A stretch of DNA of 64,000 nucleotides. Source: Kribbella sp. VKM Ac-2568. Lineage in GTDB: Bacteria; Actinomycetota; Actinomycetes; Propionibacteriales; Kribbellaceae. Location of the stretch: assembly GCF_004345365.1 (NCBI RefSeq), contig NZ_SLVF01000004.1, positions 558,001 through 622,000 on the forward strand, in the 5' to 3' direction. Every line of letters starts with the position of its first letter. The first letter of the stretch is position 1. The translations under genes and the position numbers were made by a program. The notes beneath the pieces are model-generated. The model did no database searches, was not told the DNA's origin, and saw only the letters and a program-made list of their open reading frames with translations. Positions 1 to 8,126 of the stretch are shown here, one piece after another.

Positions 1-165
1 GATCGGAGCGCCGGCCAGCCGCTCCGGCGGAACGTTCGACCGGATGCCGGTCTCCATCAGGCCGCCGCAGGCCAGCACGATCGCGGTGCCGAACACGACG
101 GCGACGAAGGTCGCGATGAAACCGCCCTTGCGGTAGCGCAGGGTGCGCAGCGCGAGGCGGATCAT
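1..165 (-). CDS. ABC transporter permease, FtsX/MacB-like (N-terminal fragment)
   Basis: Only the first 55 codons lie in the window; the gene runs off the left edge. The N-terminus (MIRLALRTLRYRKGGFIATF) is a short basic segment followed by a hydrophobic helix and then a polar stretch. That is the usual beginning of MacB/FtsX-type permeases, which work with a soluble ATPase to export or extract substrates at the membrane. Its ATG overlaps the stop of the upstream ATPase gene by ATGA, so the two are translationally coupled and form one transporter. The substrate cannot be told. Confidence 0.75.
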   Translation of the reverse strand, partial: MIRLALRTLRYRKGGFIATFVAVVFGTAIVLACGGLMETGIRSNVPPERLAGAPI

Positions 166-959
166 CGGCCGGCCGCCCTGGCCAGCGATGCGACCGAGGC
201 GGCGCGGGCGCCGAGGTGGGTCATCCGGTCGGCGACCTGCTCGGCCGTCGGCGCGATCAGGCTGCCCGCGAGCATGCCGTCGGCCAGGAAGACCACCTGG
301 TCGGCGTACGACGCGGCGACCGGGTCGTGCGTCACCATCACCACGGTCTGTCCCTGGCTGCGAACGGGCTCACGGAGCAGTTCGAGGACGTCGGCCGCGG
401 TCTGGGTGTCCAGTGCGCCGGTCGGCTCGTCGGCGAAGATCACCGCGGGCCGGGCGACCAGTGCGCGGGCGATCGCGACGCGCTGCTGCTGTCCACCGGA
501 CAGTTCGCCCGGACGCTTCTTCTGCTTGTCGCCGAGGCCGACGCGTTCCAGCACGTCGCGGACGCCGGCGCGGTTCGGACGGCGGCCGTCGAGCTCCTGC
601 GGCAGCGTGACGTTCTGCCAGACCGTGAGGGCCGGCAGCAGGTTGAACGACTGGAAGACGAAGCCGATCCGCTCGCGGCGGAGCTCGGTCAACTGCTTCT
701 CGTTGAGCCCGGCGAGCGGCTGGTCGTCGATCGTCACCGTGCCGGAGGTCGGCCGGTCCAGCCCCGCGGCGCAGTGCAGGAAGGTGCTCTTGCCGGAACC
801 CGAGGGTCCCATCACCGCGGTGAAGGTGCCGCGGGCGAAGCTGATGCTGGTCCCGTCGAGCGCGACGACGGCGTTGTTGCCCCGGCCGTAGACCCGGCGT
901 ACGTCGTGCAGAACGACCGAATCGCCTGTCCTGCTGATGGTTCGCTGCTTGCGCCTCAT
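162..959 (-). CDS. ABC transporter ATP-binding protein (LolD/MacB type)
   Basis: This 265-residue protein is a complete ABC ATPase. The Walker A motif GPSGSGKST is at residues 51-59, a Q-loop glutamine follows in VFQSFNLLP, the signature LSGGQQQR is near 153-160, and Walker B VIFADEP is near 174-180. The spacing fits the LolD/MacB/SalX exporter class, matching the FtsX-like permease that overlaps its end. I chose the ATG at 959, with AAGGGG seven bases upstream, over a TTG six bases earlier. The 86 bases before it probably hold the operon promoter. Likely roles include peptide or antibiotic export or lipoprotein handling, but nothing here decides. Confidence 0.9.
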   Translation of the reverse strand: MRRKQRTISRTGDSVVLHDVRRVYGRGNNAVVALDGTSISFARGTFTAVMGPSGSGKSTFLHCAAGLDRPTSGTVTIDDQPLAGLNEKQLTELRRERIGFVFQSFNLLPALTVWQNVTLPQELDGRRPNRAGVRDVLERVGLGDKQKKRPGELSGGQQQRVAIARALVARPAVIFADEPTGALDTQTAADVLELLREPVRSQGQTVVMVTHDPVAASYADQVVFLADGMLAGSLIAPTAEQVADRMTHLGARAASVASLARAAGR

Positions 960-1051
960 GGCCAACCCCTTGTGTGCTCCGACTGACGAGCACGACGCTA
1001 CGGACGCGCGAGCAGCCTCCCCAGGGAGCTGGGCAGCCGATCGGGGTAGTG

Positions 1052-1954
1052 CTAACTCCCCTGTTCGAGGGCGCCCAGCTCGGTCAGCAGGTGGTTCTCG
1101 ACCAGCTTCACCAGGCCCTCGTGCCGAGCACCGGTGTAACCGCGGGGCGTCCCCTCGACGAGCATGATCAGGTAGAGGTAGACGCGGTACAGCGAGAGCT
1201 TCTCTCGGTCGACATCCGAGCCGTAGCCGGCCAGCAACTCCTCGTCGAGGCTGCTGAGCAGCGACAGCGAGACGAATTCGGCCACCGGGTCGCCCCAGAA
1301 CGCCCGCTCACCGTCGACGAGCCCGGTGATCCGCCCGTCCTCGACGAGAACGTTGCCGTCCCACAGATCGAAGTGGATCAACCGCGGCGTCCGTACGTCG
1401 TCCAGCAGGTCCTTGCGATCGAGGGCCGCCTGCCAGATCTGCTCGGCCGGGCGTGGCAGCCGTACGGCGTACCGCTCGGCGTCACCGAGAACGTCGTCCA
1501 CCATCGACAGGAAGGCCTCGCTCCACCGCTGCACGAGGCCCTTCTGCGGATAGCCGAAGCCGGTGCCAGTCACCTCGTGCAGGCTCGCCACGATCCCGCC
1601 GAGCTCACCCCGTACTCCGGCGTCCGCCCCCGCGCTCTGCAACGTCGTACCGGGGAGGGCGGTCATCAGCAGGTAATCCTCGCCTTCGTGCACGACCTCG
1701 GGGACCGGGGCTTGGCCGAGCGCCGCGCGGTAGAACTCGGCCTCGGTGTGGATCAGGTCCTGCTCGTAGGTGAGCCCTGGCGCGTCCGGGTCGGGAGAGA
1801 GCTTGAGGATCAGGTCTCCGTCGGGTCGGCCGATCCGGTAGACCGTGTTGAAGGTTCCTTCGGTCAGCTCTTCGGAGGAGGCTGCGGGACCCACGCCGGC
1901 TTCCGCCAGCAGTTCGTCGAGGCCCGCACGATCCAGTTGCCGCTTGTTGCTCAT
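1052..1954 (-). CDS. APH-family (aminoglycoside phosphotransferase-like) kinase
   Basis: The 300-residue protein has the protein-kinase-like fold of the APH/choline kinase family. HFDLWDGN, near residues 194-201, is the Brenner catalytic loop with the general-base Asp. GLVDGERAFWGDP, about ten residues later, supplies the metal-binding DxD-like segment. The N-terminal GTFNTVYRI is the nucleotide-binding loop. The start ATG at 1954 shares one base with the upstream stop (TGATG), so it is coupled to the small membrane-protein gene. Members phosphorylate small hydroxyl compounds or antibiotics; no substrate can be named, and resistance should not be assumed. Confidence 0.8.
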   Translation of the reverse strand: MSNKRQLDRAGLDELLAEAGVGPAASSEELTEGTFNTVYRIGRPDGDLILKLSPDPDAPGLTYEQDLIHTEAEFYRAALGQAPVPEVVHEGEDYLLMTALPGTTLQSAGADAGVRGELGGIVASLHEVTGTGFGYPQKGLVQRWSEAFLSMVDDVLGDAERYAVRLPRPAEQIWQAALDRKDLLDDVRTPRLIHFDLWDGNVLVEDGRITGLVDGERAFWGDPVAEFVSLSLLSSLDEELLAGYGSDVDREKLSLYRVYLYLIMLVEGTPRGYTGARHEGLVKLVENHLLTELGALEQGS

Positions 1955-2181
1955 CAAAGGTCCTCGGGGGAGGGAAGGGGTTTCTTACGTTCGGACTGGA
2001 TCTGCAGTTCGACCTGGGACTCTGCGGCAGTGGGCCGCCACATCTCGTCGAACGGCCCCATCATCGAGCCGCTGATGCCGCGGCGCCGGGCGCGGACGGC
2101 GGCCCGGGCGAGCAGGACCAGGAACCCGGCGACCACCGCCAGAGCCGCGAAGAGCATCCAGATACCGTCGATCGGTCCCAC
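1954..2181 (-). CDS. Small single-pass membrane protein, unknown
   Basis: This 75-residue protein has one strong transmembrane helix (about residues 8-28, WMLFAALAVVAGFLVLLARA), an arginine-rich stop-transfer segment, and then a cytoplasmic tail rich in charged residues. I do not recognise a family. AGGAGG lies directly against the GTG at 2181 with no spacer, so the real start is uncertain; an ATG at 2157 would remove eight residues. The gene precedes and touches the APH-like kinase, so the two are probably co-transcribed. Confidence 0.6.
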   Translation of the reverse strand: MGPIDGIWMLFAALAVVAGFLVLLARAAVRARRRGISGSMMGPFDEMWRPTAAESQVELQIQSERKKPLPSPEDL

Positions 2182-2242
2182 CTCCTACGGGGGACGACGT
2201 CTGTCGCCGCTCTGGTGTTCCCGCTCCGGTTGATGATGGGGA

Positions 2243-2839
2243 TCAGCGGGGGAGAAGGGCGGCAAGGCCGGCGGTGTAGCTCTGCGGGGTCACATCGCCC
2301 AGGATCAGCCGCTGCAGGATGAAGCCGGGGATCAGCCCGAAGAGGACCTGGGCGATGTACTCCGGGTCGGTGTCCGGGTCGACCGTGCCGTCGGCCTGCG
2401 CGCGCCGGGCGACCTCGACGAAATGGCCGCGGAGCATCCGGTACTTCTCGCTGGCGATCGCCTTGATCGCTTCGTTGTGCAGCGCCTCCGCCCAGGCCTG
2501 GATCCCGACCTTCGTCACATCGCCACCCGCTTGACCGGCGACGAAGGCGACGTGCTCGACAGCCGCCTCCAGGGCAGCGAGCGGGGTCAGCGGCTCCTCC
2601 CGGGCCAGGATCTCCTCGAACAGCCGGTCCACCGAGCTCAGCGCGTCGTCGGCGATCGCGGCGACGATCTCGTCCTTGCTCTTGAAGTAGCCGTAGACGG
2701 CGCCCGCGGACAGGCCGGACTCGCGGATCACGTCGGCCATCGTCGTCTTGTGGAACCCCTGCTCGGCGACGCAGGTCCGGGCCGCGGCGACGATCTGCTG
2801 ACGGCGCGCGAGACGGTGCTCGTCGGAGACCTTGGGCAT
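2243..2839 (-). CDS. TetR-family transcriptional repressor
   Basis: The 198-residue protein has a TetR-type N-terminal DNA-binding domain. The helix-turn-helix covers about residues 31-52 (KTTMADVIRESGLSAGAVYG, then YFKSKDE), and the C-terminal ligand/dimer domain is all helical. It is divergent from the membrane-protein gene starting at 2945. Two near-identical sites of the form GAACG-NN-CATTC lie between them, which fits repression of both itself and its neighbour. The ligand is unknown. Confidence 0.92.
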   Translation of the reverse strand: MPKVSDEHRLARRQQIVAAARTCVAEQGFHKTTMADVIRESGLSAGAVYGYFKSKDEIVAAIADDALSSVDRLFEEILAREEPLTPLAALEAAVEHVAFVAGQAGGDVTKVGIQAWAEALHNEAIKAIASEKYRMLRGHFVEVARRAQADGTVDPDTDPEYIAQVLFGLIPGFILQRLILGDVTPQSYTAGLAALLPR

Positions 2840-2855
2840 GGCTAAAACATAAAAC

Positions 2856-2920
2856 GAATGTCCGTTCTTGACAAGTCAGCTGAACGGCGTCAGGCTCGAA
2901 CCAATAAAGAACGTTCATTC
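2856..2920. promoter_or_regulatory. Divergent promoter with two TetR operator sites
   Basis: Two 12-bp sites lie in opposite orientation. At 2856-2867 the minus strand reads GAACGGACATTC, and at 2909-2920 the plus strand reads GAACGTTCATTC. Both fit GAACG-NN-CATTC, and the match extends to 14 of 17 bases when the flanks are included. A consensus TTGACA -35 box at 2868-2873 directly abuts the first site on the plus strand; a weak -10, CAGGCT, sits 17 bases downstream. One site near each gene fits a TetR repressor controlling both directions. The assignment to this TetR is inferred from position. Confidence 0.75.
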
Positions 2921-2944
2921 CTTTTGTTTGAGGAGCTGACCGAG

Positions 2945-3958
2945 ATGTCCGAGCCAACCGTCGCCGAGGAGAGCCGCCGGCCCCCGGTGGTGGCCGTCGT
3001 CACCCTGCTCACCGCGCTGCTCACGGTGCTGTTGATCGCGTTCGCCTGGCCGGCCGCGCGCTCGGAACCGCGCGACCTGCCGATCGCCGTGGCAGGACCG
3101 CAGCAGGCAGTCGCGCAGATGCAGGGCGGGCTGGAGCAGGCGATGCCCGGTGGTTTCGAGGTGACCGCCGTGCAGGATCGCGCTGCCGCCGTCAAGGCGA
3201 TCGAGAACCGCGACGTGTACGGCGCGGTCGTGCTCGACCCGCAGAGCCCCGAGGTGCTCACCGCCTCGGCCGGTGGGCCCGCGGTCGCGCAGATCCTCAC
3301 TCAGCTGTCGTCGCGGATGGCCGCTCAGAACCAGGAGGCCGCACCCAAGGTGACCGACGTCGTACCGCTGCCGCAGGACGATCCGCGGGGTGCCGGTCTG
3401 GCGGCCGGGGCGTTGCCGCTCGTGCTCGGCGGCATCATCGCCGCCGCGGGGCTGACCCAATTGGTCAAGGGTGGAAGCCGCCGGATGGCCGGAGCGGTCA
3501 CGTTCGCGGTCACGGGGGGACTGGCGCTGACCGCCGTGCTGCAGTACTGGCTGGGCTCGCTCGAGGGGAACTACTGGGTCAACGCGAGTGTGATCGCGCT
3601 CTCGATCGGAGCGATCAGCCTCACCCTGCTGGGCCTCGAGTGGCTGTTCGGCCGAGTGGGTCTGGCCGTGGGCGCCGCGACGATGATGCTGCTCGGTAAC
3701 CCGCTCTCAGGTCTGACCAGCGCACCGGAGATGCTTCCGAGCGGTTGGGGTGCGCTCGGGCAACTTCTGCCGCCCGGAGCAGCCGGTACTGCGTTGCGCT
3801 CCGTGAGCTTCTTCGACGGGGCCGGGTCCGCCGGGCCGTTCCTGGTCCTCACCTGCTGGTTCGTCGCCGGACTGGTGCTCTGCGGCCTCGGCGCGATGCG
3901 CAGCCGCACCCGGCGCGTCGTACCTGCTCGTCACGAGGCGTCACCCGTTACCGTCTGA
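2945..3958 (+). CDS. Multi-pass membrane protein (YhgE/Pip or ABC-2 permease-like)
   Basis: The 337-residue protein has one N-terminal transmembrane helix (about residues 15-37), an extracytoplasmic domain of about 130 residues, and then roughly five more helices to the C-terminus. This one-plus-several plan is typical of YhgE/Pip-like proteins and ABC-2-type efflux permeases. The start ATG at 2945 follows GAGGAG by nine bases; longer upstream readings would run through the TetR operators. It is divergent from the TetR gene and is probably its regulated target, so export of a compound sensed by TetR is the likely job. Confidence 0.72.
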   Translation: MSEPTVAEESRRPPVVAVVTLLTALLTVLLIAFAWPAARSEPRDLPIAVAGPQQAVAQMQGGLEQAMPGGFEVTAVQDRAAAVKAIENRDVYGAVVLDPQSPEVLTASAGGPAVAQILTQLSSRMAAQNQEAAPKVTDVVPLPQDDPRGAGLAAGALPLVLGGIIAAAGLTQLVKGGSRRMAGAVTFAVTGGLALTAVLQYWLGSLEGNYWVNASVIALSIGAISLTLLGLEWLFGRVGLAVGAATMMLLGNPLSGLTSAPEMLPSGWGALGQLLPPGAAGTALRSVSFFDGAGSAGPFLVLTCWFVAGLVLCGLGAMRSRTRRVVPARHEASPVTV

Positions 3959-3966
3959 CAGATGAC

Positions 3967-4005
3967 TGCGCGGTGACCGGATCGTTACGACCCGGTCACC
4001 GCGCA
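3967..4005 (+). terminator. Hairpin terminator after the membrane-protein gene
   Basis: Perfect 14-bp inverted repeat (arms 3967-3980 and 3992-4005, core GCGGTGACCGG) with an 11-base loop, starting nine bases after the stop codon. There is no T-run, which is common for actinobacterial hairpins. It separates the TetR-controlled gene from the sugar operon. Confidence 0.7.
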
Positions 4006-4021
4006 GCAGCGCCTGAACGGG

Positions 4022-4124
4022 GACAACGTTGTCTGTCAACCATTGACTTCACTGGTCTGGGACTCCTACCGTCACGGGAAAGCCCGCTAGATCGGGCTGT
4101 CGGACCGGGATGACAACGATTGCC
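4022..4124 (+). promoter_or_regulatory. Sugar-operon promoter with two LacI-like operators
   Basis: A perfect 12-bp palindrome, GACAACGTTGTC, lies at 4022-4033. A related half-matching site, GACAACGATTGCC, lies at 4112-4124. Between them are TTGACT (4043-4048) and TACCGT (4067-4072) with an 18-base spacer, a reasonable vegetative promoter. A six-base dyad AGCCCG/CGGGCT (4081-4098) lies in the leader. Palindromes centred on CG that flank a promoter are typical of LacI/GalR repressors in actinobacterial sugar operons. No LacI gene is in the window, so the regulator is inferred. Confidence 0.65.
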
Positions 4125-4138
4125 CGAAGGTGGATGTA

Positions 4139-5542
4139 ATGGCCATGAAGAACGGTTTCAAGCGGGCGGGTGTACTCGCCGTCGGCGCGCTCCTGCTGGG
4201 GGTCTCGGCCTGCAGCCAGGGATCGACGACCAAGACACCGGAGGCGGGCAGCTCACAGAGCGCCGGTCCGGCGAACATCAAGATCGCCTACCAGCAATGG
4301 GGGCCCGGCACGGTGATGAAGAACTTCCTCACCGGCGCGAAGGCCGAGTACGAGGCCGCCAACCCCGGCTCGAAGGTCGAGATCCTGCCGATCGTGGCGA
4401 GTGAGAACGACTACTACACCAAGCTCCAGCTGATGATGCGGTCGCCGAACACGGCGCCGGACATCGTCTACGAGGACACCTTCCTGATCAACTCCGACAT
4501 CACCGCGGGGTATCTGAAGCCGCTGGACGACTACATCAAGGGCTGGTCGGACTGGTCCCAGTTCGAGGACACCGCGAAGGGTGCCGCGAAGGGCCAGGAC
4601 GGCAAGACGTACGGCGTACCGGACGGCACCGACACGCGGGCGCTGTGGTACAACAAGCAGCTGTTCGCCAAGGCCGGGCTGCCGGCCGACTGGCAGCCGA
4701 AGACCTGGGACGACGTGCTCACCACCGCCCGGACGATCAAGTCCAAGGTGCCCGGCGTGATCCCGCTGAACGTCTACTCCGGCAAGCCGATGGGTGAGGC
4801 GTCCGCGATGCAGGGCTTCGAGATGCTGCTCTACGGCACCAAGGACACCCTCTACAACTTCGACCAGTCCAAGTGGGTCGTCGGCAGCCAGGGCTTCAAG
4901 GACTCGCTGAACTTCGTCAAGACCGTCTTCAGCGAAGGCCTGGCCCCGCAGCCGAAGCAGTCGCTCGACCCGAACTGGGGCAACAAGGTCGGCAGCGACC
5001 TGCTGCCGAACAGCAAGCTGGCGATCGCGCTCGACGGCTCCTGGCTCTACAACAACTGGCAGAAGACCGGCGCCAAGCCGTGGCCGCAGTGGACCGAGGT
5101 CCTCGGCCAGACCGCGATGCCGACCCAGGGCGGCGAGGGCAAGGGCAAGGTCAGCCTCTCCGGTGGTTGGACCTGGGCGATCCCGGCGAAGTCGAAGGCC
5201 CCGGACGCCGCGTGGAACTTCATCAAGACCCTGCAGACGCAGAAGAACGCGACCAAGTACGCCACCGACGGCGCGCAGATCGCGGTCCGCAAGGACGTCG
5301 CCTCCGACGCCGGCTACAAGTCGTCCGCGAAGAGCACCCAGTTCTTCACCGACCTGGTCGGCGTGACCGTGTACCGGCCCGCGCTGCCGGAGTACCCGAA
5401 GGTCTCCAACGAGATCATCACCGCGATGGAGGCCGTGATGACCGGCCAGTCGTCGCCGGAGGAAGCCGCCAAGAACTATGACGAGGCGGTCGAAGGCATC
5501 GTCGGCAAGGACAAGACGACCACAGAGAGCCAGAGCCAGTAA
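4139..5542 (+). CDS. Carbohydrate ABC transporter substrate-binding lipoprotein
   Basis: The 467-residue protein starts with a lipoprotein signal peptide: basic NGFKR, a hydrophobic core, then a lipobox ending VSAC, so the mature protein is anchored on the outer face of the membrane. The rest matches family 1 extracellular sugar-binding proteins, with an aromatic-rich cleft (DGTDTRALWYNKQLF; SGGWTWAIP). The ATG at 4139 follows GAAGG by eight bases; an ATG two codons later is also possible. Two permeases follow directly. No ATPase is in the operon, so a shared MsiK-like ATPase encoded elsewhere probably drives uptake. The sugar is unknown. Confidence 0.92.
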   Translation: MAMKNGFKRAGVLAVGALLLGVSACSQGSTTKTPEAGSSQSAGPANIKIAYQQWGPGTVMKNFLTGAKAEYEAANPGSKVEILPIVASENDYYTKLQLMMRSPNTAPDIVYEDTFLINSDITAGYLKPLDDYIKGWSDWSQFEDTAKGAAKGQDGKTYGVPDGTDTRALWYNKQLFAKAGLPADWQPKTWDDVLTTARTIKSKVPGVIPLNVYSGKPMGEASAMQGFEMLLYGTKDTLYNFDQSKWVVGSQGFKDSLNFVKTVFSEGLAPQPKQSLDPNWGNKVGSDLLPNSKLAIALDGSWLYNNWQKTGAKPWPQWTEVLGQTAMPTQGGEGKGKVSLSGGWTWAIPAKSKAPDAAWNFIKTLQTQKNATKYATDGAQIAVRKDVASDAGYKSSAKSTQFFTDLVGVTVYRPALPEYPKVSNEIITAMEAVMTGQSSPEEAAKNYDEAVEGIVGKDKTTTESQSQ

Positions 5543-5567
5543 GCAGAGCCTTCGAAGGGATTCCCCT

Positions 5568-6500
5568 GTGACGACGTCTGCTACCGCGGTGTCCGTTCCG
5601 TCCGGCGAGAAAGCCGGACGGAGCGGTCCGCCGCGCTTCGCCAAGACCGTCAAGATGTTGCCGTTGGCACCGGCCATCGGGCTGATGCTGGTCTTCCTGG
5701 CCGGCCCGATCCTGTACTGCATCTACGCCGCGTTCACGAACATGGCGCTGACCGGCACCGGCGCGGCGAACGTGAGGTTCGTCGGGCTGGACAACTTCCG
5801 CAAGGCCTTCGGCAGTTCGGCCTTCACCAACTCGATCTGGCTCACCCTGGTCTTCACGCTGGTCTCGGCGATCATCGGCCAGAACACCCTCGGGCTCGGA
5901 CTCTCCCTGCTGATGCGCCGGTCGACGAAGCTGGTGCGCAACTTCGTCGGTACCGCGGTGATCGGCGCCTGGGTGCTGCCCGAGGTGGTCGCGGCGTACC
6001 TGCTCAGCGCGTTCTTCAACGACGACGGCACCCTGAACGTGATCCTGCACAAGGTCGGGCTACCCGGCCAGGACTGGTTGTACGCGGCACCGATCATCGC
6101 CGTCTCGCTGGCGAACATCTGGCGCGGTACGGCGTTCTCGATGCTGGTGTACTCCGCGGCGCTGAGCGAGGTACCGAAGGAGATCGAGGAGTCCGCCGAG
6201 ATGGACGGAGCCTCCGGTGGGCGGCGGCTGCTCTGGGTGACGCTGCCGATGATCTCCCGCGCGATCATGACCAACCTGATGCTGATCACGCTCCAGACGC
6301 TGAGCGTCTTCGGCCTGATCTACGCGATGACACGCGGTGGACCCGGGACCAAGAGCCAGACCCTGCCGCTCTACATGTACGAACAGGCGTTCAGCTTCTC
6401 GCAGATCGGCTACGGCACCGCGATCGCGCTGGTGATGCTGGCGATCGGCGCGGTGTTCTCGCTCATCTACCTACGTGGACTGAACTCGGAGGCCGCATGA
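5568..6500 (+). CDS. Carbohydrate ABC transporter permease (MalF/UgpA type)
   Basis: This 310-residue permease has six predicted helices after a polar N-terminus of about 38 residues. The EAA loop that contacts the ATPase is visible as EIEESAEMDGASGGRRLLWV then LPM, in the last third. A GTG start at 5568 was chosen because GAAGGGA lies seven bases upstream and the first helix begins at the right distance. It follows the binding-protein gene by 25 bases and overlaps the next permease by ATGA, so all three are one operon. It forms half of the membrane pore. Confidence 0.92.
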   Translation: MTTSATAVSVPSGEKAGRSGPPRFAKTVKMLPLAPAIGLMLVFLAGPILYCIYAAFTNMALTGTGAANVRFVGLDNFRKAFGSSAFTNSIWLTLVFTLVSAIIGQNTLGLGLSLLMRRSTKLVRNFVGTAVIGAWVLPEVVAAYLLSAFFNDDGTLNVILHKVGLPGQDWLYAAPIIAVSLANIWRGTAFSMLVYSAALSEVPKEIEESAEMDGASGGRRLLWVTLPMISRAIMTNLMLITLQTLSVFGLIYAMTRGGPGTKSQTLPLYMYEQAFSFSQIGYGTAIALVMLAIGAVFSLIYLRGLNSEAA

Positions 6501-7324
6501 TCGCCCGCGACCGTGTCAGCAAGCTGACCGCGAACCTGATCCTGCTGGGGATCGGGGTGCTGTTCGTCCTGCCGCTGCTGTGGGTGCTGTTCGCATCGAT
6601 CAACCGGACGGCGGGACTGCGGGTCGAACTCCCGACCAGCCCGACCTTCGAGAACTTCCGCGCTGTGCTGAACACCGACACGACGTACCGGCCGGTCTTC
6701 AACGGCATCGTGCTGTGTGGCGGTGCCGCGCTGCTCACGATGATCTGCGCGGTGCTCGCGGCCTACCCGCTGTCGCGGTTCAAGACGAAGTTCAACCGGC
6801 CGTTCCTGCTGACCGTGCTGTTCTGCACCGGGCTGCCGATCACCGCGGTGATGGTGCCGGTGTACGGGCTGTTCGTCCAGCTGAACCTGATCGACACCCT
6901 CGGTGGCACGATCATGTTCATGGCGACAGCCTCGCTCCCGTTCGCGATCTGGCTGACCAAGACGTTCATGGACGGCGTACCGATCTCGCTCGAGGAAGCA
7001 GCCTGGGTCGACGGTGCCGGCAGCATGCAGGCCCTCTACCGCATCGTCCTGCCGCTGATGTGGCCCGGGATCGCGGTCGTGCTGATCTTCACCTTCATCG
7101 GCATGTGGGGAAACTTCTTCGTCCCCTTCATGCTCCTGCTCTCCCCTGAGCGCCTCCCCGCCTCAGTCAGCATCTTCACCTTCTTCGGCCAGTACGGCGA
7201 ACCCAACTACGGCCAACTCGCCGCCTACTCCCTCATCTACACCTTCCCCGTCCTGGTCCTCTACCTCCTCCTGAGCAGGAAGCTCGGCGGCGCCTTCGCG
7301 CTCGGCGGTGCCATCAAGGGCTAG
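6497..7324 (+). CDS. Carbohydrate ABC transporter permease (MalG/UgpE type)
   Basis: The 275-residue protein is the second permease of the sugar importer. It has six helices and an EAA loop EEAAWVDGAGSMQALYRIV followed by LPLMWPG. The ATG overlaps the preceding stop (ATGA). The TAG stop is embedded in a sequence that recurs after the MFS gene at 15671. No ATPase follows; the next 800 bases are non-coding. Confidence 0.92.
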   Translation: MIARDRVSKLTANLILLGIGVLFVLPLLWVLFASINRTAGLRVELPTSPTFENFRAVLNTDTTYRPVFNGIVLCGGAALLTMICAVLAAYPLSRFKTKFNRPFLLTVLFCTGLPITAVMVPVYGLFVQLNLIDTLGGTIMFMATASLPFAIWLTKTFMDGVPISLEEAAWVDGAGSMQALYRIVLPLMWPGIAVVLIFTFIGMWGNFFVPFMLLLSPERLPASVSIFTFFGQYGEPNYGQLAAYSLIYTFPVLVLYLLLSRKLGGAFALGGAIKG

Positions 7325-7342
7325 TACTCCGGCCCACGCGGC
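7321..7342. repeat. Dispersed repeat copy 1, contains a stop codon
   Basis: CTAGTACTCC then GGCCCACGC begins one base before the TAG stop of the permease gene. Apart from one inserted G, the same string occurs at 15670-15689, where it contains the TAG stop of an unrelated MFS gene. Two unrelated genes ending inside the same short sequence suggests an inserted intergenic element rather than conserved coding. Confidence 0.6.
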
Positions 7343-7415
7343 TCCTACGTCGCCTTGCTCCCGCCCTCCGGGGCCGCAGTTCCTCCGTCGCCGCTCAGCA
7401 ACAACGGGTGGTCTG

Positions 7416-7446
7416 GTGCCGCGCTGGCTCCAAGCCAGCGCGGCAC
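7416..7446 (+). terminator. Strong 14-bp hairpin, probable terminator of the sugar operon
   Basis: Perfect arms at 7416-7429 (GTGCCGCGCTGGCT) and 7433-7446 with a three-base loop, about 90 bases after the last permease. There is no T-run. It could act on either strand. Confidence 0.6.
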
Positions 7447-7833
7447 TCTGCGTGCAGGATGCGCAGGCACCAGGCTTCGGACACCAGTCGCCCAGGCAGC
7501 TCCTACGTCGCCCGCTCCCATCCACCCGGGGTCGCGCGGCCCGGCTCGTCTGACGAGACATCCACCGCGAGGCTGCGGCTCGGGCTGTACCGAACGACAG
7601 GACGTGGTCGCTCGCGACGCCAACCTCCACGCGTGCCGGGGCGGTCGAGGCGCAGAAAGAACGCAGTACCTCCTTTCCCCTCGTACGCCGCTCACCCATC
7701 CTCGGAAGTTGCCAGGCACGCGCGCCGGCTTTCAAACACCGCACCACTCACCCAGGGACATGCCCACCCCACGGCTTGGCACAGACATTGAGACTCCTCC
7801 GCATCAAAGCGGAGCTCCGGGCGCCTGACACTC

Positions 7834-7875
7834 GATACTGCGAGTGTGCCCAAATGTGGGTACAACCGCAGTATC
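7834..7875. repeat. Inverted repeat GATACTGCG / CGCAGTATC with paired interior
   Basis: Perfect 9-bp arms (7834-7842 and 7867-7875) enclose a second helix, GTGCCCA with TGGGTAC, containing one G-T wobble. This gives a two-step hairpin with a small internal loop. It stands alone in the non-coding spacer; it could be a small structured RNA or an element relic. Confidence 0.5.
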
Positions 7876-8126
7876 AGGAGATTGGGGGCAGAGCTGTCGC
7901 GACTTGATCTGGCTACTGGACGCGCGGCTCACTATCCACGCGATTCAGGGCGAGGCGGCTAGTCGAGCTGTGCGCTGCCTGCCCAGCTCGACATCACAAA
8001 GTCCGAGTGGCGGGCTGCCGCAGGTCGCGCCCCCGCCGTGAAGAGCAGGTGGCGCGGTGCCGGGGTGGTGTGCGCTGGTGGCGAACGGTCGGGGGGTGGG
8101 GGTGGGGGAGCACGTAGGGTGGCGAT

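Larger units (their letters stand above)
7325..8126. other. Long non-coding spacer with hairpins and repeats
   Basis: No convincing gene is present; open frames on both strands are short, arginine/proline/serine-rich and lack start signals. The stretch holds a direct repeat of about 30 bases (7332-7362 and 7490-7519, sharing GCTCCTACGTCGCC), a 14-bp hairpin, a 9-bp-arm structured hairpin, and a G-rich run just before 8115. It may be decayed sequence or a home for small RNAs. Confidence 0.55.

Noticed and set aside
1052..1954. Calling the APH-family protein an aminoglycoside resistance gene
   Set aside because: The catalytic loop is family-wide; most actinobacterial members have other or unknown substrates.
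7163..7828. Several 120-190 residue frames in the spacer after the sugar permease
   Set aside because: No ribosome sites, no protein-like periodicity, and direct repeats are read in them; best taken as non-coding.
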